A stretch of DNA of 64,000 bases from contig JAQCGO010000005.1 of assembly GCA_027618995.1 (NCBI GenBank), forward strand, positions 20,772-84,771, given 5' to 3'. A program made the position numbers and the translations under genes. This document shows positions 8,889-17,848 of the stretch, one piece after another. The notes beneath the pieces were generated by a model. The model made no database searches and was not told the origin of the DNA. It worked only from the letters and a program-made list of their open reading frames with translations. Origin of the DNA: Pseudomonadota bacterium. GTDB lineage: Bacteria; Pseudomonadota; Gammaproteobacteria; Steroidobacterales; Woeseiaceae. Numbering within the stretch: the stretch's first letter is position 1; the number at the start of each line of letters is the position of its first letter.

Positions 8889-9749
8889 ATGACAACAGCA
8901 GTAGCCACATTGAATCGCGATCTCGCGCTGGCCGGACCGGTCGGCAGTCTCGATGCGTACATCCAGGCCGTTGGCGCCATACCGATGCTGAGCAAAGAGG
9001 ACGAGCAGGCTTTGTCGCGCCGCTTCAATGAGCACGAGGATCTTGATGCCGCGCGTGATCTGGTCATGGTGCACCTGCGTTTCGTGGTGCACATCGCCAA
9101 GGGTTACACCGGGTATGGACTGCCAATCGGCGACCTCATCCAGGAAGGTAACGTCGGTTTGCTGAAAGCGGTCAAGCGTTTCGATCCGGACTACGGCGTA
9201 CGACTGGTGTCTTTCGCGGTGCACTGGATCCGTGCCGAGATTCATGAGTTCGTACTCAAAAACTGGCGCATCGTCAAAGTTGCGACGACCAAGGCGCAGC
9301 GCAAACTGTTTTTCAATTTGCGCAAGAATAAGAAAAGTCTTGCCTGGTTGTCGCACGCCGAGACGCTTGCCGTTGCGGACGATCTTGGCGTAAGCCCGCA
9401 GGAAGTCACCGAGATGGAGCGACGTTTAAGCGCTCGTGATGCCATCTTCGATCCCGCGCCCGACGCAGACGACGATCACTTGTATACGCCGGCAGCCTAC
9501 CTGTCGAGTCCGAATTCAGATCCGGCCGACCTGCTCGAAAAATCCGACTGGCACGATGACGCAAGCGAAAAAATGACGGTTGCGATGCAGGATCTGGATG
9601 AGCGCAGCCAGGATATCCTGCAGAACCGCTGGCTGTCGGAAACGAAGATGACGCTGCATGAACTGGCTGACAAGTATGGTGTGTCTGCCGAGCGCGTTCG
9701 TCAGCTTGAAGCAAACGCGATCAAGAAGCTTCGCACTGCAATAGTCTGA
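8889..9749 (+). CDS. rpoH: RNA polymerase heat-shock sigma factor (sigma-32)
   Basis: RpoH directs transcription of cytoplasmic heat-shock genes. The 286-residue protein shows region 2 ([39 protein letters not shown]), the RpoH-specific box [11 protein letters not shown] between regions 2.4 and 3, and a region 4 helix-turn-helix ([19 protein letters not shown]). A strong ribosome-binding AGGAGG lies 6 bases before the ATG. Its position after ftsX is conserved; its CIRCE-bearing control region is unusual. Confidence 0.97.
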   Translation: MTTAVATLNRDLALAGPVGSLDAYIQAVGAIPMLSKEDEQALSRRFNEHEDLDAARDLVMVHLRFVVHIAKGYTGYGLPIGDLIQEGNVGLLKAVKRFDPDYGVRLVSFAVHWIRAEIHEFVLKNWRIVKVATTKAQRKLFFNLRKNKKSLAWLSHAETLAVADDLGVSPQEVTEMERRLSARDAIFDPAPDADDDHLYTPAAYLSSPNSDPADLLEKSDWHDDASEKMTVAMQDLDERSQDILQNRWLSETKMTLHELADKYGVSAERVRQLEANAIKKLRTAIV

Positions 9750-9754
9750 GAGTT

Positions 9755-9831
9755 CTCGCGGGCATGGCCCCCTCCAACAGGTGGCCGCCAAGTCCGCGAT
9801 CGCCCACCGTGGGAGGCCGCCATGCGGGCGA
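9755..9831. repeat. REP-like inverted pair, copies 2 and 3
   Basis: Between rpoH and the convergent DUF3465 remnant, two imperfect copies of the 23-base element seen at 3622 face each other (arms 9755-9778 and 9809-9831). About 30 bases separate them. The arms share TCGCSSGCATGG and CCTCC cores. Such head-to-head pairs are the usual form of REP/BIME elements and can fold into a long hairpin able to end transcription from both sides. Confidence 0.65.
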
Positions 9832-9837
9832 TAATTA

Positions 9838-10158
9838 TTATTGGTAGGTTTTACGGCGGTAGCTGATCCAGCCCCCATCTTCCGCACCAAGCGGGTCATG
9901 GTGCGTCCAGTGCACCAGTCCGCCCAGCTCGTTCCATTCATACATGCCGCGAAACTGGACCCGGTCGCCAATACCGATAGGCACGCGCTCGGCCAGGTCG
10001 ATATTGTGCGCGATCAACAGCGTTTCCCGGTCCCTGAGTTGCAGGATGAAGCGCTGATGACGTGACCCTTCGTTGTCATCGCTTAACAGTCGCCGTACGA
10101 ATCCCGAATCCTCAATCCAGCGTCCGGTATCGCTTTTTTGATAGCCACTATTGATGCC
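9838..10158 (-). pseudogene. DUF3465 protein lacking a start and signal peptide
   Basis: The frame reads NSGYQKSDTGRWIEDSGFVR, then SRHQRFILQL, LLIAHNIDLAERV, VQFRGMYEWNELGGLVHWTH and ends WISYRRKTYQ. This is the conserved core of DUF3465 proteins (small secreted proteins of unknown function). An in-frame TAA at 10159-10161 lies directly before the preserved part. No ATG, GTG or TTG precedes the conserved core, so the signal peptide and start are missing. It follows the OmpA-like lipoprotein by 4 bases. It is most likely a 5'-truncated remnant; a rare non-AUG start fused to nothing secretory is less plausible. Confidence 0.72.
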
Positions 10159-10162
10159 TTAC

Positions 10163-10843
10163 CTACCCTGCAGTGAGCGGTACCATCGTGATTTCAACGC
10201 GACGATTGGCCTGGCGGCCGGTGTCGGTCGCGTTATCGGCCACCGGCATGCTTTCGCCCATGCCGATCGTAATCATGCGTTGTGTCGTGATCCCTTGGCT
10301 TTGCAGGTATTGCGAAACCGTTCCGGCGCGGCGTTCCGACAAGCCCTGGTTATGCTCGTCCGTTCCCGTGCTGTCGGTATGCCCGGCCACCTCGACAATC
10401 GTCTGGTCGAATTCTTTGAGCACCTTGCCGACTGATGTGAGCACATCGAAGAACAACGGATTAAGATCCGAACTGTTGCTTGCGAAGGTCACGTTACCAG
10501 GCATATTGAGCGTTATGTTCTCGCCTTTCTCTCCGGTCCGGGTCACGCTGACACCGGTGCCCTGCAGTTCGGCGCGCAACTCTGCCTCCTGCCGATCCAT
10601 GTAATTGCCGACCGCTCCGCCGGCCAGCGCGCCAACGCCCGCGCCGATCAGCGCGCGCTGCCGACGCTCGAGCGCATCGTCGCCCGACGCGAGACCCACG
10701 GCAGCACCGGCCGCAGCGCCAATCAGAGCGGCCTTGGTCGTCTTGCTCATTTGCTCTTCGCCGGTATACGGGTTGAGCGTCTCGCAGCCCGCCGCAAATA
10801 TTGCCGCCCCAATTATGACCAATGTCCTGATATTGATATGCAT
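10163..10843 (-). CDS. OmpA-family outer-membrane lipoprotein (YiaD-like)
   Basis: The 226-residue protein has a lipoprotein signal peptide ending in FAAGC (Cys20). A glycine-zipper region follows (ALIGAAAGAAVGLASG and LIGAGVGALAGGAVGNYM). The C-terminal OmpA peptidoglycan-binding domain contains VEVAGHTDSTGTDEHNQGLS and GMGESMPVADN. It probably tethers the outer membrane to the cell wall. Glycine-zipper plus OmpA architecture is that of YiaD. It is divergent from the next gene. Confidence 0.9.
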   Translation of the reverse strand: MHINIRTLVIIGAAIFAAGCETLNPYTGEEQMSKTTKAALIGAAAGAAVGLASGDDALERRQRALIGAGVGALAGGAVGNYMDRQEAELRAELQGTGVSVTRTGEKGENITLNMPGNVTFASNSSDLNPLFFDVLTSVGKVLKEFDQTIVEVAGHTDSTGTDEHNQGLSERRAGTVSQYLQSQGITTQRMITIGMGESMPVADNATDTGRQANRRVEITMVPLTAG

Positions 10844-10934
10844 GCTCCGGTTGCTACCTCAATACCCCCTATTTTGCCCCAGACACCTGAACGAATACTT
10901 AATACAATCCACATTCCTCACCGAAAAGCACCCG

Positions 10935-11402
10935 ATGACCGAAACTATCGACTGGCTACAGCATTATGGCGACTCCCACGCGGAGCTGAGCTACCCGGCA
11001 CTGTATTGGGCCGCCGTGCCCATGGTCGTGCTGGGCACGGTCGGATTGCTCTGGCTAGTGCCTGTCCCTGAGGAATATGCCCGTATTTCACCTCTGCTCA
11101 ACTGGGGCAGTACGTTTCTCATGGCTGCCGTCGTGTACTACTTCATTATTTCGATGCCGCTCGCTATCGGTATGTTGCCGTTTGTCGTCGGCGTAGCGGC
11201 GTGTCAAACCTGGCTTGAGGTGTCCGAATACTCGCCGCTGCGCGTCAGTACGGGGTTGTTGCTCGCGGGCACTATCGGTCTCTGGGTCGGTCGGCGGCGG
11301 CAATGGTCGTTCGGCCCGGTCTGGAAGGACCTGCAACTGATGATGATTGGACCCGCGTGGTTGCTCTCGGTACTGTATCGGCGCATTGGCATTCCCATTT
11401 AA
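10935..11402 (+). CDS. Four-helix membrane protein, possibly Mpo1/DUF962-like
   Basis: A 155-residue membrane protein, with the ATG at 10935 chosen because upstream in-frame sequence lies opposite the OmpA-like gene. It opens with DWLQHYGDSHAELSYPALYW, resembling the start of Mpo1/DUF962 (YGL010W-like) proteins. Four hydrophobic segments follow, and it ends LMMIGPAWLLSVLYRRIGIP, also reminiscent of that family. Mpo1 proteins are Fe(II)-dependent dioxygenases of fatty-acid alpha-oxidation. The assignment is by resemblance only, and catalytic histidines are not fully evident. It lies 11 bases before gcdH. Confidence 0.6.
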   Translation: MTETIDWLQHYGDSHAELSYPALYWAAVPMVVLGTVGLLWLVPVPEEYARISPLLNWGSTFLMAAVVYYFIISMPLAIGMLPFVVGVAACQTWLEVSEYSPLRVSTGLLLAGTIGLWVGRRRQWSFGPVWKDLQLMMIGPAWLLSVLYRRIGIPI

Positions 11403-11413
11403 GAGATATCTGC

Positions 11414-12592
11414 ATGACATCCAGTAAAACCGCACTAAACTCGATGGACCTTTTCGATGTTCGCGCCGAACTGACGGGCGAGGAATGCATGGTGCAGGAC
11501 AGCGTCGCACGCTTTGTGGACGAGCAGGCGATCCCGCTCATGCGCGAGGCATTTGAGCAACATCGTTTTCCGCGCGAACTGATTTCGCAGGTTGCGGAGC
11601 TTGGACTTCTGGGAAGTTCGATCGATGGCTATGACTGTGCCGGACTCAACAGCATTTGCTACGGGCTGATCTGCCAGGAACTGGAGCGCGCCGACAGTGG
11701 GCTGCGGAGTTTTGTCTCCGTGCAAAGCAGCCTGGTCATGTACCCGATCTACAGCTACGGCTCCGAAGAGCAGAAGCAGCGCTGGTTGCCGGCCATGGCA
11801 CGAGGTGAGGCGATCGGTTGTTTTGGCCTGACCGAACCGCAGGGCGGATCCGATCCGAGCAACATGAAGACGCACGCGAAGCGCGATGGTAAGGACTGGA
11901 TATTGAACGGCTCCAAGATGTGGATCACCAATGGCTCGGTTGCCGACGCCGCCGTGGTATGGGCCAGGACCGATGAGGGCGTCAAAGGCTTCATCGTGGA
12001 AAAAGGCATGCCGGGATTCACGGCGCAGGAAATTGAAAACAAATTCTCGTTGCGTGCCTCGGTAACTGCGGCGCTGTTTTTTGACAATGTGCGGCTGCCG
12101 GAGGCTAGCGTATTGCCTGGCGTCACCGGTCTCAAAGGCCCGCTCAGTTGCCTGACCCAGGCACGCTACGGCATAACCTGGGGTGTCATCGGTGCTGCGC
12201 AAAGTTGCCTCAACGAAGTCATCCGTTACACCGAGGATCGCATTCTGTTTGGCCGGCCGTTGTCACATACGCAAGCGATCCAGATACGTCTTGCCGACAT
12301 GGCGCGACGCATTACGACTGCGCAATTGCTGTCGTTGCAGCTTGGCCGACTCAAGGATCGCGGCGTGTTGCGACCGACACAGGTATCGCTCGCGAAGTGG
12401 AACAATTGCCGCGCCGCGCTCGACATCGCACGAGACGCGCGTGACATCCTCGGTGGCAGTGGCATCAGTGCCGAGTTCGTACCGATTCGTCACATGCTGA
12501 ATCTCGAAAGCGTCATCACCTATGAAGGCACCGAGACCGTGCACCAACTCATCGTTGGCAAGGAACTCACCGGCGTAAACGCTTTCGGGTGA
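11414..12592 (+). CDS. gcdH: Glutaryl-CoA dehydrogenase
   Basis: GcdH oxidatively decarboxylates glutaryl-CoA to crotonyl-CoA in lysine, tryptophan and aromatic degradation, passing electrons to ETF. The 392-residue acyl-CoA dehydrogenase carries subgroup-typical strings RSFVSVQSSLVMYPIYSYGS, GCFGLTEPQGGSDPSNM and the C-terminal VITYEGTETVHQLIVGKELT with the catalytic glutamate. The ATG at 11414 gives the family length. No CaiB-like CoA transferase or dedicated regulator, often nearby, is present in this window. Confidence 0.92.
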   Translation: MTSSKTALNSMDLFDVRAELTGEECMVQDSVARFVDEQAIPLMREAFEQHRFPRELISQVAELGLLGSSIDGYDCAGLNSICYGLICQELERADSGLRSFVSVQSSLVMYPIYSYGSEEQKQRWLPAMARGEAIGCFGLTEPQGGSDPSNMKTHAKRDGKDWILNGSKMWITNGSVADAAVVWARTDEGVKGFIVEKGMPGFTAQEIENKFSLRASVTAALFFDNVRLPEASVLPGVTGLKGPLSCLTQARYGITWGVIGAAQSCLNEVIRYTEDRILFGRPLSHTQAIQIRLADMARRITTAQLLSLQLGRLKDRGVLRPTQVSLAKWNNCRAALDIARDARDILGGSGISAEFVPIRHMLNLESVITYEGTETVHQLIVGKELTGVNAFG

Positions 12593-12641
12593 GCAAGCCT
12601 TAAGCGAGGCGCGACTGCCGCAGGACCGCGCAGGCCGGCCG

Positions 12642-12657
12642 TGTGAAACAAGTCACA
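12642..12657. promoter_or_regulatory. Perfect CRP/Vfr-type palindrome
   Basis: TGTGA (12642-12646), six bases, TCACA (12653-12657): an exact match to the core of CRP-family binding sites. It lies 50 bases after gcdH and 120 bases before the small membrane protein gene, but upstream of a strong hairpin. Its relation to either gene is therefore unclear. Confidence 0.45.
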
Positions 12658-12685
12658 ATTCTGTGATTTTTGGCGAACCTGCCTT

Positions 12686-12727
12686 AACCGCCTGCGACGT
12701 AGTTCGCTGACGTCGCAGGCGGTTTTG
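12686..12727 (+). terminator. Strong hairpin terminator after gcdH
   Basis: A perfect 14-bp stem, AACCGCCTGCGACG (12686-12699) pairing with 12711-12724, has an 11-base loop and is followed by a short T run. It is the largest perfect stem noticed in the window. It ends gcdH transcripts before the next small gene. Confidence 0.8.
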
Positions 12728-12776
12728 CCGCACTTTTACGCACTGGATCGACAAACTCTGCCCACGGGGACGCAAT

Positions 12777-12995
12777 ATGTGGCTACCAAGTTCGGTTTAT
12801 GAGCGCCTTCCGCAATTCTGGATGCTGGTCGGAATCTTGCTCATTTGCGGCGCTGTCTACATTGGTTTTGACTTCTCGCTGTCCGGGACCTACCTCGCCG
12901 TCGGTATGCTGAGCGTGGTCTGGAGCGGCTGCGTTATGGTATTGCGTGCGCGTCGCAGGAAAGGCTCAGAGAGTGCAACGGAGCAACCAGGCTAA
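12777..12995 (+). CDS. Small two-helix membrane protein, unknown function
   Basis: The product is 72 residues: a short N-terminal stretch, two hydrophobic segments (FWMLVGILLICGAVYIGF and LAVGMLSVVWSGCVMVL), then an Arg/Lys-rich cytoplasmic tail (RARRRKG). No family is recognised. The hydrophobic pattern and positive-inside tail support a real coding region. The gene stands alone between the gcdH terminator and the convergent MATE gene. Confidence 0.55.
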   Translation: MWLPSSVYERLPQFWMLVGILLICGAVYIGFDFSLSGTYLAVGMLSVVWSGCVMVLRARRRKGSESATEQPG

Positions 12996-13028
12996 GCCGG
13001 TCGGGCGCCCCCGCGTCGCCACCACCGG

Positions 13029-14396
13029 CTACGCGCAGGATTTCTTTACCGTCCTTCGTGCCCAGTTGTACGCGATGAATCCCGTGATCACATTCGCCGT
13101 CGCATAGGCCGCGAATATGCCGATGATGCCGTAGAAGTGCCGGCCCAACAGAGCCAGCGGCACATACAGCAGGATAGTGCGTGTCAGGCTAACGGCCACG
13201 CCGGGTATCGGTTTGCCGAGACCGTTGAACGCCGCATTGATCGTCATGACCATGCCGTAGCCGGCGTAACCGAGCGGCGCGATTAACAGGAATTGTTTCG
13301 CAACGCCGACAACCGTATCGCTGTCACTGAACAGTGTTGGCAGGTAGCCCGCTGCCAGAGCCAGCAATCCCGCAATGGCCAGCCCGGAGACTACACAAAA
13401 CCACATGCACAGTCGCAGCGCTTCAAGTATGCGCTCGCCTTTTCCGGCAGACAGGTTTTGCCCGACAAACGGTCCAATCACGGCGGACAGCGCATAGAAC
13501 ATCACGAGCACCAGTGATTCGATACGACTGGCAACGCCGAAACCGGCGACCGCCTGCGGTCCGAAATCCGCTATCAACGCGGTGATAATTGCCGTTGCGA
13601 TCGGCACGATGGCATTGGTGCCCGCAGCCGGGATACCAACGTGCAAAATGTCGCGCCACGACTTGCGTAACTCAGCCGGGTCCGATCGATTGAAACTGAT
13701 CATGTTGAGGCGGCCACGCATCAGGTATAGCGCGCCGATAAAAATAACACCGCGTGCCATCAGCGCGGCCATCGCGGCGCCATTCAAACCCATTGCCGGA
13801 ATCGGGCCCAGGCCGAAAATAAAGATCGGGTCCAGCGCGACGTTGAGAGCGGCGCCCATGATCATCAGTATACTTGGCAACCGGGTATCGCCGGTCGCGC
13901 GCATGCTCGCCATTCCAGCCATGCCGACGACGACGAACGGCACACCTGAATAGAGGATCAGCATGAAACCGCGAATCAGCGGGATCATGTCCTCGGGCGC
14001 GCCGAGCAAGCGAAACAGCGGATTGATCGTCACCACGCCGACGATGCAGAAGCCGAGTGTGATCAGAAACGACAGCAACAGGCTGTCGGTCGCAAGGCGT
14101 CGGGCGCGGCGCATGTCGTGTGCGCCGATCGCGCGTGCCACCACAGAGGACGTGCCTGCACCCATGCCGATCGCAACGCTGGTCACGATCATCAGTATTG
14201 GAAAGCTGAAAGCGTATGCGGCCAACGCGCGATCGCCGACGCGGCCGAGAAAGTACGCGTCGATCAGGCCCTGGCCCATCATCGCGAAAATGCCGACCAG
14301 GACGGGCAGCGCCATCGCCAGCAGGTGTCGACCTACCGGGCCATCCGTAAGTTTGGCCTTATTCTCTTCCATTATTTCCCGGGGCATATACCGCAT
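13029..14396 (-). CDS. MATE-family multidrug efflux transporter
   Basis: A 455-residue polytopic protein with twelve predicted helices and the MATE arrangement of two six-helix bundles. MATE-like segments include GPVGRHLLAMALPVLVGIF, the second-half PIATAIITALIADFGPQAVA and FGVASRIESLVLVMFYALS. MATE transporters export cationic drugs or metabolites in exchange for Na+ or H+. The start is uncertain: Met9 (14372, MEENKAKL) is as plausible as the first ATG. No local regulator points to a substrate. Confidence 0.9.
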   Translation of the reverse strand: MRYMPREIMEENKAKLTDGPVGRHLLAMALPVLVGIFAMMGQGLIDAYFLGRVGDRALAAYAFSFPILMIVTSVAIGMGAGTSSVVARAIGAHDMRRARRLATDSLLLSFLITLGFCIVGVVTINPLFRLLGAPEDMIPLIRGFMLILYSGVPFVVVGMAGMASMRATGDTRLPSILMIMGAALNVALDPIFIFGLGPIPAMGLNGAAMAALMARGVIFIGALYLMRGRLNMISFNRSDPAELRKSWRDILHVGIPAAGTNAIVPIATAIITALIADFGPQAVAGFGVASRIESLVLVMFYALSAVIGPFVGQNLSAGKGERILEALRLCMWFCVVSGLAIAGLLALAAGYLPTLFSDSDTVVGVAKQFLLIAPLGYAGYGMVMTINAAFNGLGKPIPGVAVSLTRTILLYVPLALLGRHFYGIIGIFAAYATANVITGFIAYNWARRTVKKSCA

Positions 14397-14461
14397 CGAG
14401 CGCGCGGTCGGCGGCCACTATGACGCAGCCAACCCCGTTGCGCAATGCTCCGGAAAACGGA

Positions 14462-15043
14462 CTAAAACAACATTTTGGCGGTAACGACGTAACGCATCGG
14501 GCCGCCTGGGTCGCGTGCCTCGAAGGGGTAACAGGTCACGAGACTCAGATACGGCTCGTCCGTATCGAGCAGCAGACTGCCGCGCCGTGAGTCGACGACA
14601 TCGATACCGACAACTTTGTACAAATGCTTTTTGCCGCTCACGGTTTCGAGAAGCAGCGACTCGCCGATCTCGAGGTCACGCAGAAAACTGAAATGCGTGT
14701 CGCGGTGACCGGCAATGACCGTGTTGCCAGGCTCGCCCGGCAGTGCGCTGGCCGTGAGGTATCCGGGGCCAAACGCGAGCGTTCGACCGGAGCCGCCCGC
14801 GAGGACAATCAACTCGACGCCGCCACCGCGCGCGGACAGGCGCGCAACAGGCCAGGTGTCGGCCCAGGGCCAGGGCACAGGTTTGGCGACACCGCTCGCA
14901 CCGCGCAGCCAGGCGCGCTGCATCAGCTCCTGCGCCATCCAGGCCTTCGCGGGAATGTAGGCGCCCTGGCCAAACTGCCAGAACCCGAAACAAAGCAGAC
15001 AGGCCACGATCCAGCACCGCGGCGATCTAAGCCAGCGACCCAT
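14462..15043 (-). CDS. Dedicated (marine proteobacterial type) sortase
   Basis: A sortase transpeptidase that cleaves a C-terminal sorting signal and links the protein to the envelope or leaves it processed. The 193-residue form from the ATG at 15043 has an N-terminal membrane anchor (CWIVACLLCFGFWQFGQGAY). The catalytic histidine is in NTVIAGHRDTHFSFL, the nucleophile cysteine in LSLVTCYPF and the arginine in PMRYVV. The start overlaps the end of the target gene by 17 bases, so the two are coupled. Sortases are rare in Gram-negatives; this type always accompanies one target and a two-component system. Confidence 0.92.
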   Translation of the reverse strand: MGRWLRSPRCWIVACLLCFGFWQFGQGAYIPAKAWMAQELMQRAWLRGASGVAKPVPWPWADTWPVARLSARGGGVELIVLAGGSGRTLAFGPGYLTASALPGEPGNTVIAGHRDTHFSFLRDLEIGESLLLETVSGKKHLYKVVGIDVVDSRRGSLLLDTDEPYLSLVTCYPFEARDPGGPMRYVVTAKMLF

Positions 15044-17036
15044 GGAACCATCTCCTTCGCAGGGCAGGGCCGAGCAACAACAGCGCGGCCAGCAGCAGAC
15101 AGGCAATGCCGGTCAGTCGCAACTGCTCGGCATCGGTTGCCGTGGCCGGAAAAGCGGCATTCGCCGAGCTCCCGTGTGGCGCCAGGTTGACGACGGCCTT
15201 GTTAGCGAGTGGATCGCCGGCCGGACGCTCAGGCGTTTTGTCGATCGCGACGAGGCTCGTGTACTTGCTGACGAGATGGTGTGCGAGTGCGGTGGTGACG
15301 ACCGCAACACGTGTCTGTTCCGGGTCACCGCCCCGGCGTTGCTGATCGAGCAACTCGGCGATACGCGCACGCGCCCAGAGCGCGCCTACCCCGGCGCTTT
15401 GCGTGTTGCCGGCCAATGGTAATTCGCTGCTCCATGCACCGCTGATCGAGTTGCCGGAGATTCGTACAACATCACCGGGGCGCACCGCACTTGAAGCACG
15501 CGCCTTGATACTGATGGGCTCGCCGAGATACAGGTCCGGCGTAACACTCGGGTAGCTGTCGACGATCACGCTGCTCGGCCATTGCACGTCGATGTCGGTG
15601 AACTGCGGGTTTTCGAGTTTCTGAAACAGGCGATCCATTTTCTCGCCGACCTCGTGCAGGGAGCTGATCGTCGTGAAAGTGCCACGCCCGGCTTCGGCCG
15701 CCTTGCGCATGAACCAGCTGTTGGGTGCGGATCCGATACCTACGGTAAACAACCGCGCACCCTGCAACCTCGCATCGATCAGCTGGAACAGGCCCTCCTC
15801 GTTGTCGACCGCGCCATCGGTGATGAAGATGACCTGGCGCAGGTAGGAGTCATAGCTTGGCGTACGCAGCGCGAAATCGAGTGCCGGATACATTTCCGTG
15901 CCACCGTCGGCATCGAGCGCACGCACAAATCGGGTTGCCGAATCAATGCTGCCTGCGGCTGCGGTGACGCTGGCTGGAAACAGCGGCCTGGTGACTGAGT
16001 TGAATTCGATGACGTTGAATTTGTCGCCCGGACGCAGGTCGTCAAGCGCAGACAGCAGCGCCTGCTTTGCCTGCTGAATCGAAACGCCGTGCATCGAGCC
16101 TGACGTGTCAATGATGAAAATCATCTCGCGCGGCAGCATCGCGCCGCTGATGAGATCAGACCCCGGCGGCACGACCATCAGCAGATAATGCGGTTGGCCG
16201 TTGATCGTTTCGGCAAACGCCATAGCGCGCGGCTGCGCCGACGGCACGGGCCGCCATAGCAATTCGAAGTCGTGATCCATTGGCGCCTGGCCGCCAGCCA
16301 GCGAAATCAGGTAGGTGCCGTTCGCTTCGGCCACGTTGACCGGGTGATAGCGGCTCGCGACTATTTCGAGCGGCATGCCGGCGTTGACGTTCGCCTGCAG
16401 CGAAATGCGCTGGCCGCGCGTTGCCGATACCAGCGGCGGCGTCATTGGCAGAGAATCCGGCGGCGCCTCCTCCGAAGGCGCATGGCCGGGTGAGTAACGC
16501 GGTGTTACGGTCATCGGGTAACGCAGGCTGAAGAGGCCGCTGTCGTAGCGCAGGTCTTCCAGGTATTCGATTTCGATGATGACTTTTTCGCCCGGGGCGA
16601 TGTTGGCGACCGCCGTGGTAAACAGATTGGCGCGTTGCTGCTCGACCAGGCTGGTCTTTTTGCCACTGGCTTTGGCCGCCTCATATTCCTTGCGTGCCTG
16701 TTCCTTTTCGCGAATCTCGCCTTCGATGAAACGATCGCCAATGTACATCCGCATATGATCGACGGCGGCCGTATCGGGTAACGGAAAGACGTACGTGCCC
16801 TCGACCCAGTCCGCGCTGTCGTTTTCGAATTCCTGCATCACCGAGACCCGTGCCACGAGCCCGTTGACCTGGATGTTGACGTCGGTATTCAGGAGCGGCG
16901 CGTTGGCATAGCCATCGCCCGTTGCCAAGAGCAGTCCCGTTTGCGCATCGGCCAGCGCAGGGTTTGCCAGCAGCAGCACCGCAGTAAGGGTTGTCGTCAG
17001 ACTTAAGCCAGGGTTGGTCCAGGTGGTTCGCTGCAT
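15027..17036 (-). CDS. Sortase target: VIT/VWA-domain surface protein
   Basis: A 669-residue secreted protein whose ATG at 17036 is followed by a signal peptide (SLTTTLTAVLLLANPALADA). A VIT domain (~30-165) includes WVEGTYVFPLPDTAAVDHM. A von Willebrand A domain (~310-480) has the metal-binding MIDAS motif FIIDTSGSMHG. The C-terminus carries a sorting signal: FPATAT, a hydrophobic helix (LTGIACLLLAALLLLGPAL) and RRRW. This is the architecture of the single target of proteobacterial dedicated sortases. The partner molecules bound by the VWA domain are unknown. Confidence 0.92.
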   Translation of the reverse strand: MQRTTWTNPGLSLTTTLTAVLLLANPALADAQTGLLLATGDGYANAPLLNTDVNIQVNGLVARVSVMQEFENDSADWVEGTYVFPLPDTAAVDHMRMYIGDRFIEGEIREKEQARKEYEAAKASGKKTSLVEQQRANLFTTAVANIAPGEKVIIEIEYLEDLRYDSGLFSLRYPMTVTPRYSPGHAPSEEAPPDSLPMTPPLVSATRGQRISLQANVNAGMPLEIVASRYHPVNVAEANGTYLISLAGGQAPMDHDFELLWRPVPSAQPRAMAFAETINGQPHYLLMVVPPGSDLISGAMLPREMIFIIDTSGSMHGVSIQQAKQALLSALDDLRPGDKFNVIEFNSVTRPLFPASVTAAAGSIDSATRFVRALDADGGTEMYPALDFALRTPSYDSYLRQVIFITDGAVDNEEGLFQLIDARLQGARLFTVGIGSAPNSWFMRKAAEAGRGTFTTISSLHEVGEKMDRLFQKLENPQFTDIDVQWPSSVIVDSYPSVTPDLYLGEPISIKARASSAVRPGDVVRISGNSISGAWSSELPLAGNTQSAGVGALWARARIAELLDQQRRGGDPEQTRVAVVTTALAHHLVSKYTSLVAIDKTPERPAGDPLANKAVVNLAPHGSSANAAFPATATDAEQLRLTGIACLLLAALLLLGPALRRRWFHGSLA

Positions 17037-17158
17037 TGCCGGTCTCCTTCGGATGTGGGAGCTATTGCAACAAGTCAATGCGCCGGGCCGCGGGCTGCGG
17101 CATGGCAATGCACCGATGTAATGTGGCAAATTGTGGCGAGGAACCTTAAGGAGTAACC

Positions 17159-17848
17159 GTGGCCAAACGTATCGCGATCGTCGAGGACGAAGCCGCTATC
17201 CGGGATAACTATGCGGCCGCCTTCAAGCGCGAGGGCTATGCCGTCGACACCTACGATTCGCGCAAGCCGGCGCTGCAGGCATTTGCCGCTCGCCTGCCGG
17301 ATCTCGTGGTCATAGATATCAACCTGCGCGATGACGTCGAAGGTGGCTTTGAGCTGTGTCGCGAGCTGCGTGCACGGGCCGCCGAACTACCCATCATTTT
17401 TCTGACGGCGCGCGACAGTGAATTCGATGCCGTGTCTGGTCTGCGACTTGGTGCCGATGACTACCTGACCAAGGACATCAGCCTGCCGCATTTGATGGCG
17501 CGTATTGCGGCGTTGTTTCGGCGCCTCGAGGCGATGCAGCAGCCGCACGCGGCGGAGAGCCGCCTGACACGTGGTGATCTCGCGATCGATACCGAGCGTA
17601 TGACCGTGCTCTGGCAGGAGCAGCCGGTGGGCCTGACCCTGACCGAGTTCTGGCTCGTGCATGCGATGGCGCGTTATCCGGGCCATGTGAAGAATCGGCA
17701 GCAATTGATGGACGCGGCGCAGGCGGTACTCGACGACAACACGATCACGTCGCATGTGAAACGCATTCGGCGCAAGTTCATCGCCATTGATGCCGGGTTC
17801 AATGCCATCGAAACCGTGTACGGCATGGGTTATCGCTGGCTGCAATGA
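17159..17848 (+). CDS. pdsR: Response regulator of the dedicated sortase system
   Basis: An OmpR-type regulator of 229 residues. The receiver domain has the phosphoacceptor in VVIDINLRDD and the conserved Lys in LTKDIS; a winged-helix DNA-binding domain ends NAIETVYGMGYRWLQ. It starts with GTG at 17159, preceded by AAGGAG. It is divergent from the sortase-target gene with ~120 bases between, a layout that allows direct control of the sortase pair. It matches the response regulator always found with proteobacterial dedicated sortases (PdsR); the name rests on that context. Confidence 0.9.
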   Translation: MAKRIAIVEDEAAIRDNYAAAFKREGYAVDTYDSRKPALQAFAARLPDLVVIDINLRDDVEGGFELCRELRARAAELPIIFLTARDSEFDAVSGLRLGADDYLTKDISLPHLMARIAALFRRLEAMQQPHAAESRLTRGDLAIDTERMTVLWQEQPVGLTLTEFWLVHAMARYPGHVKNRQQLMDAAQAVLDDNTITSHVKRIRRKFIAIDAGFNAIETVYGMGYRWLQ

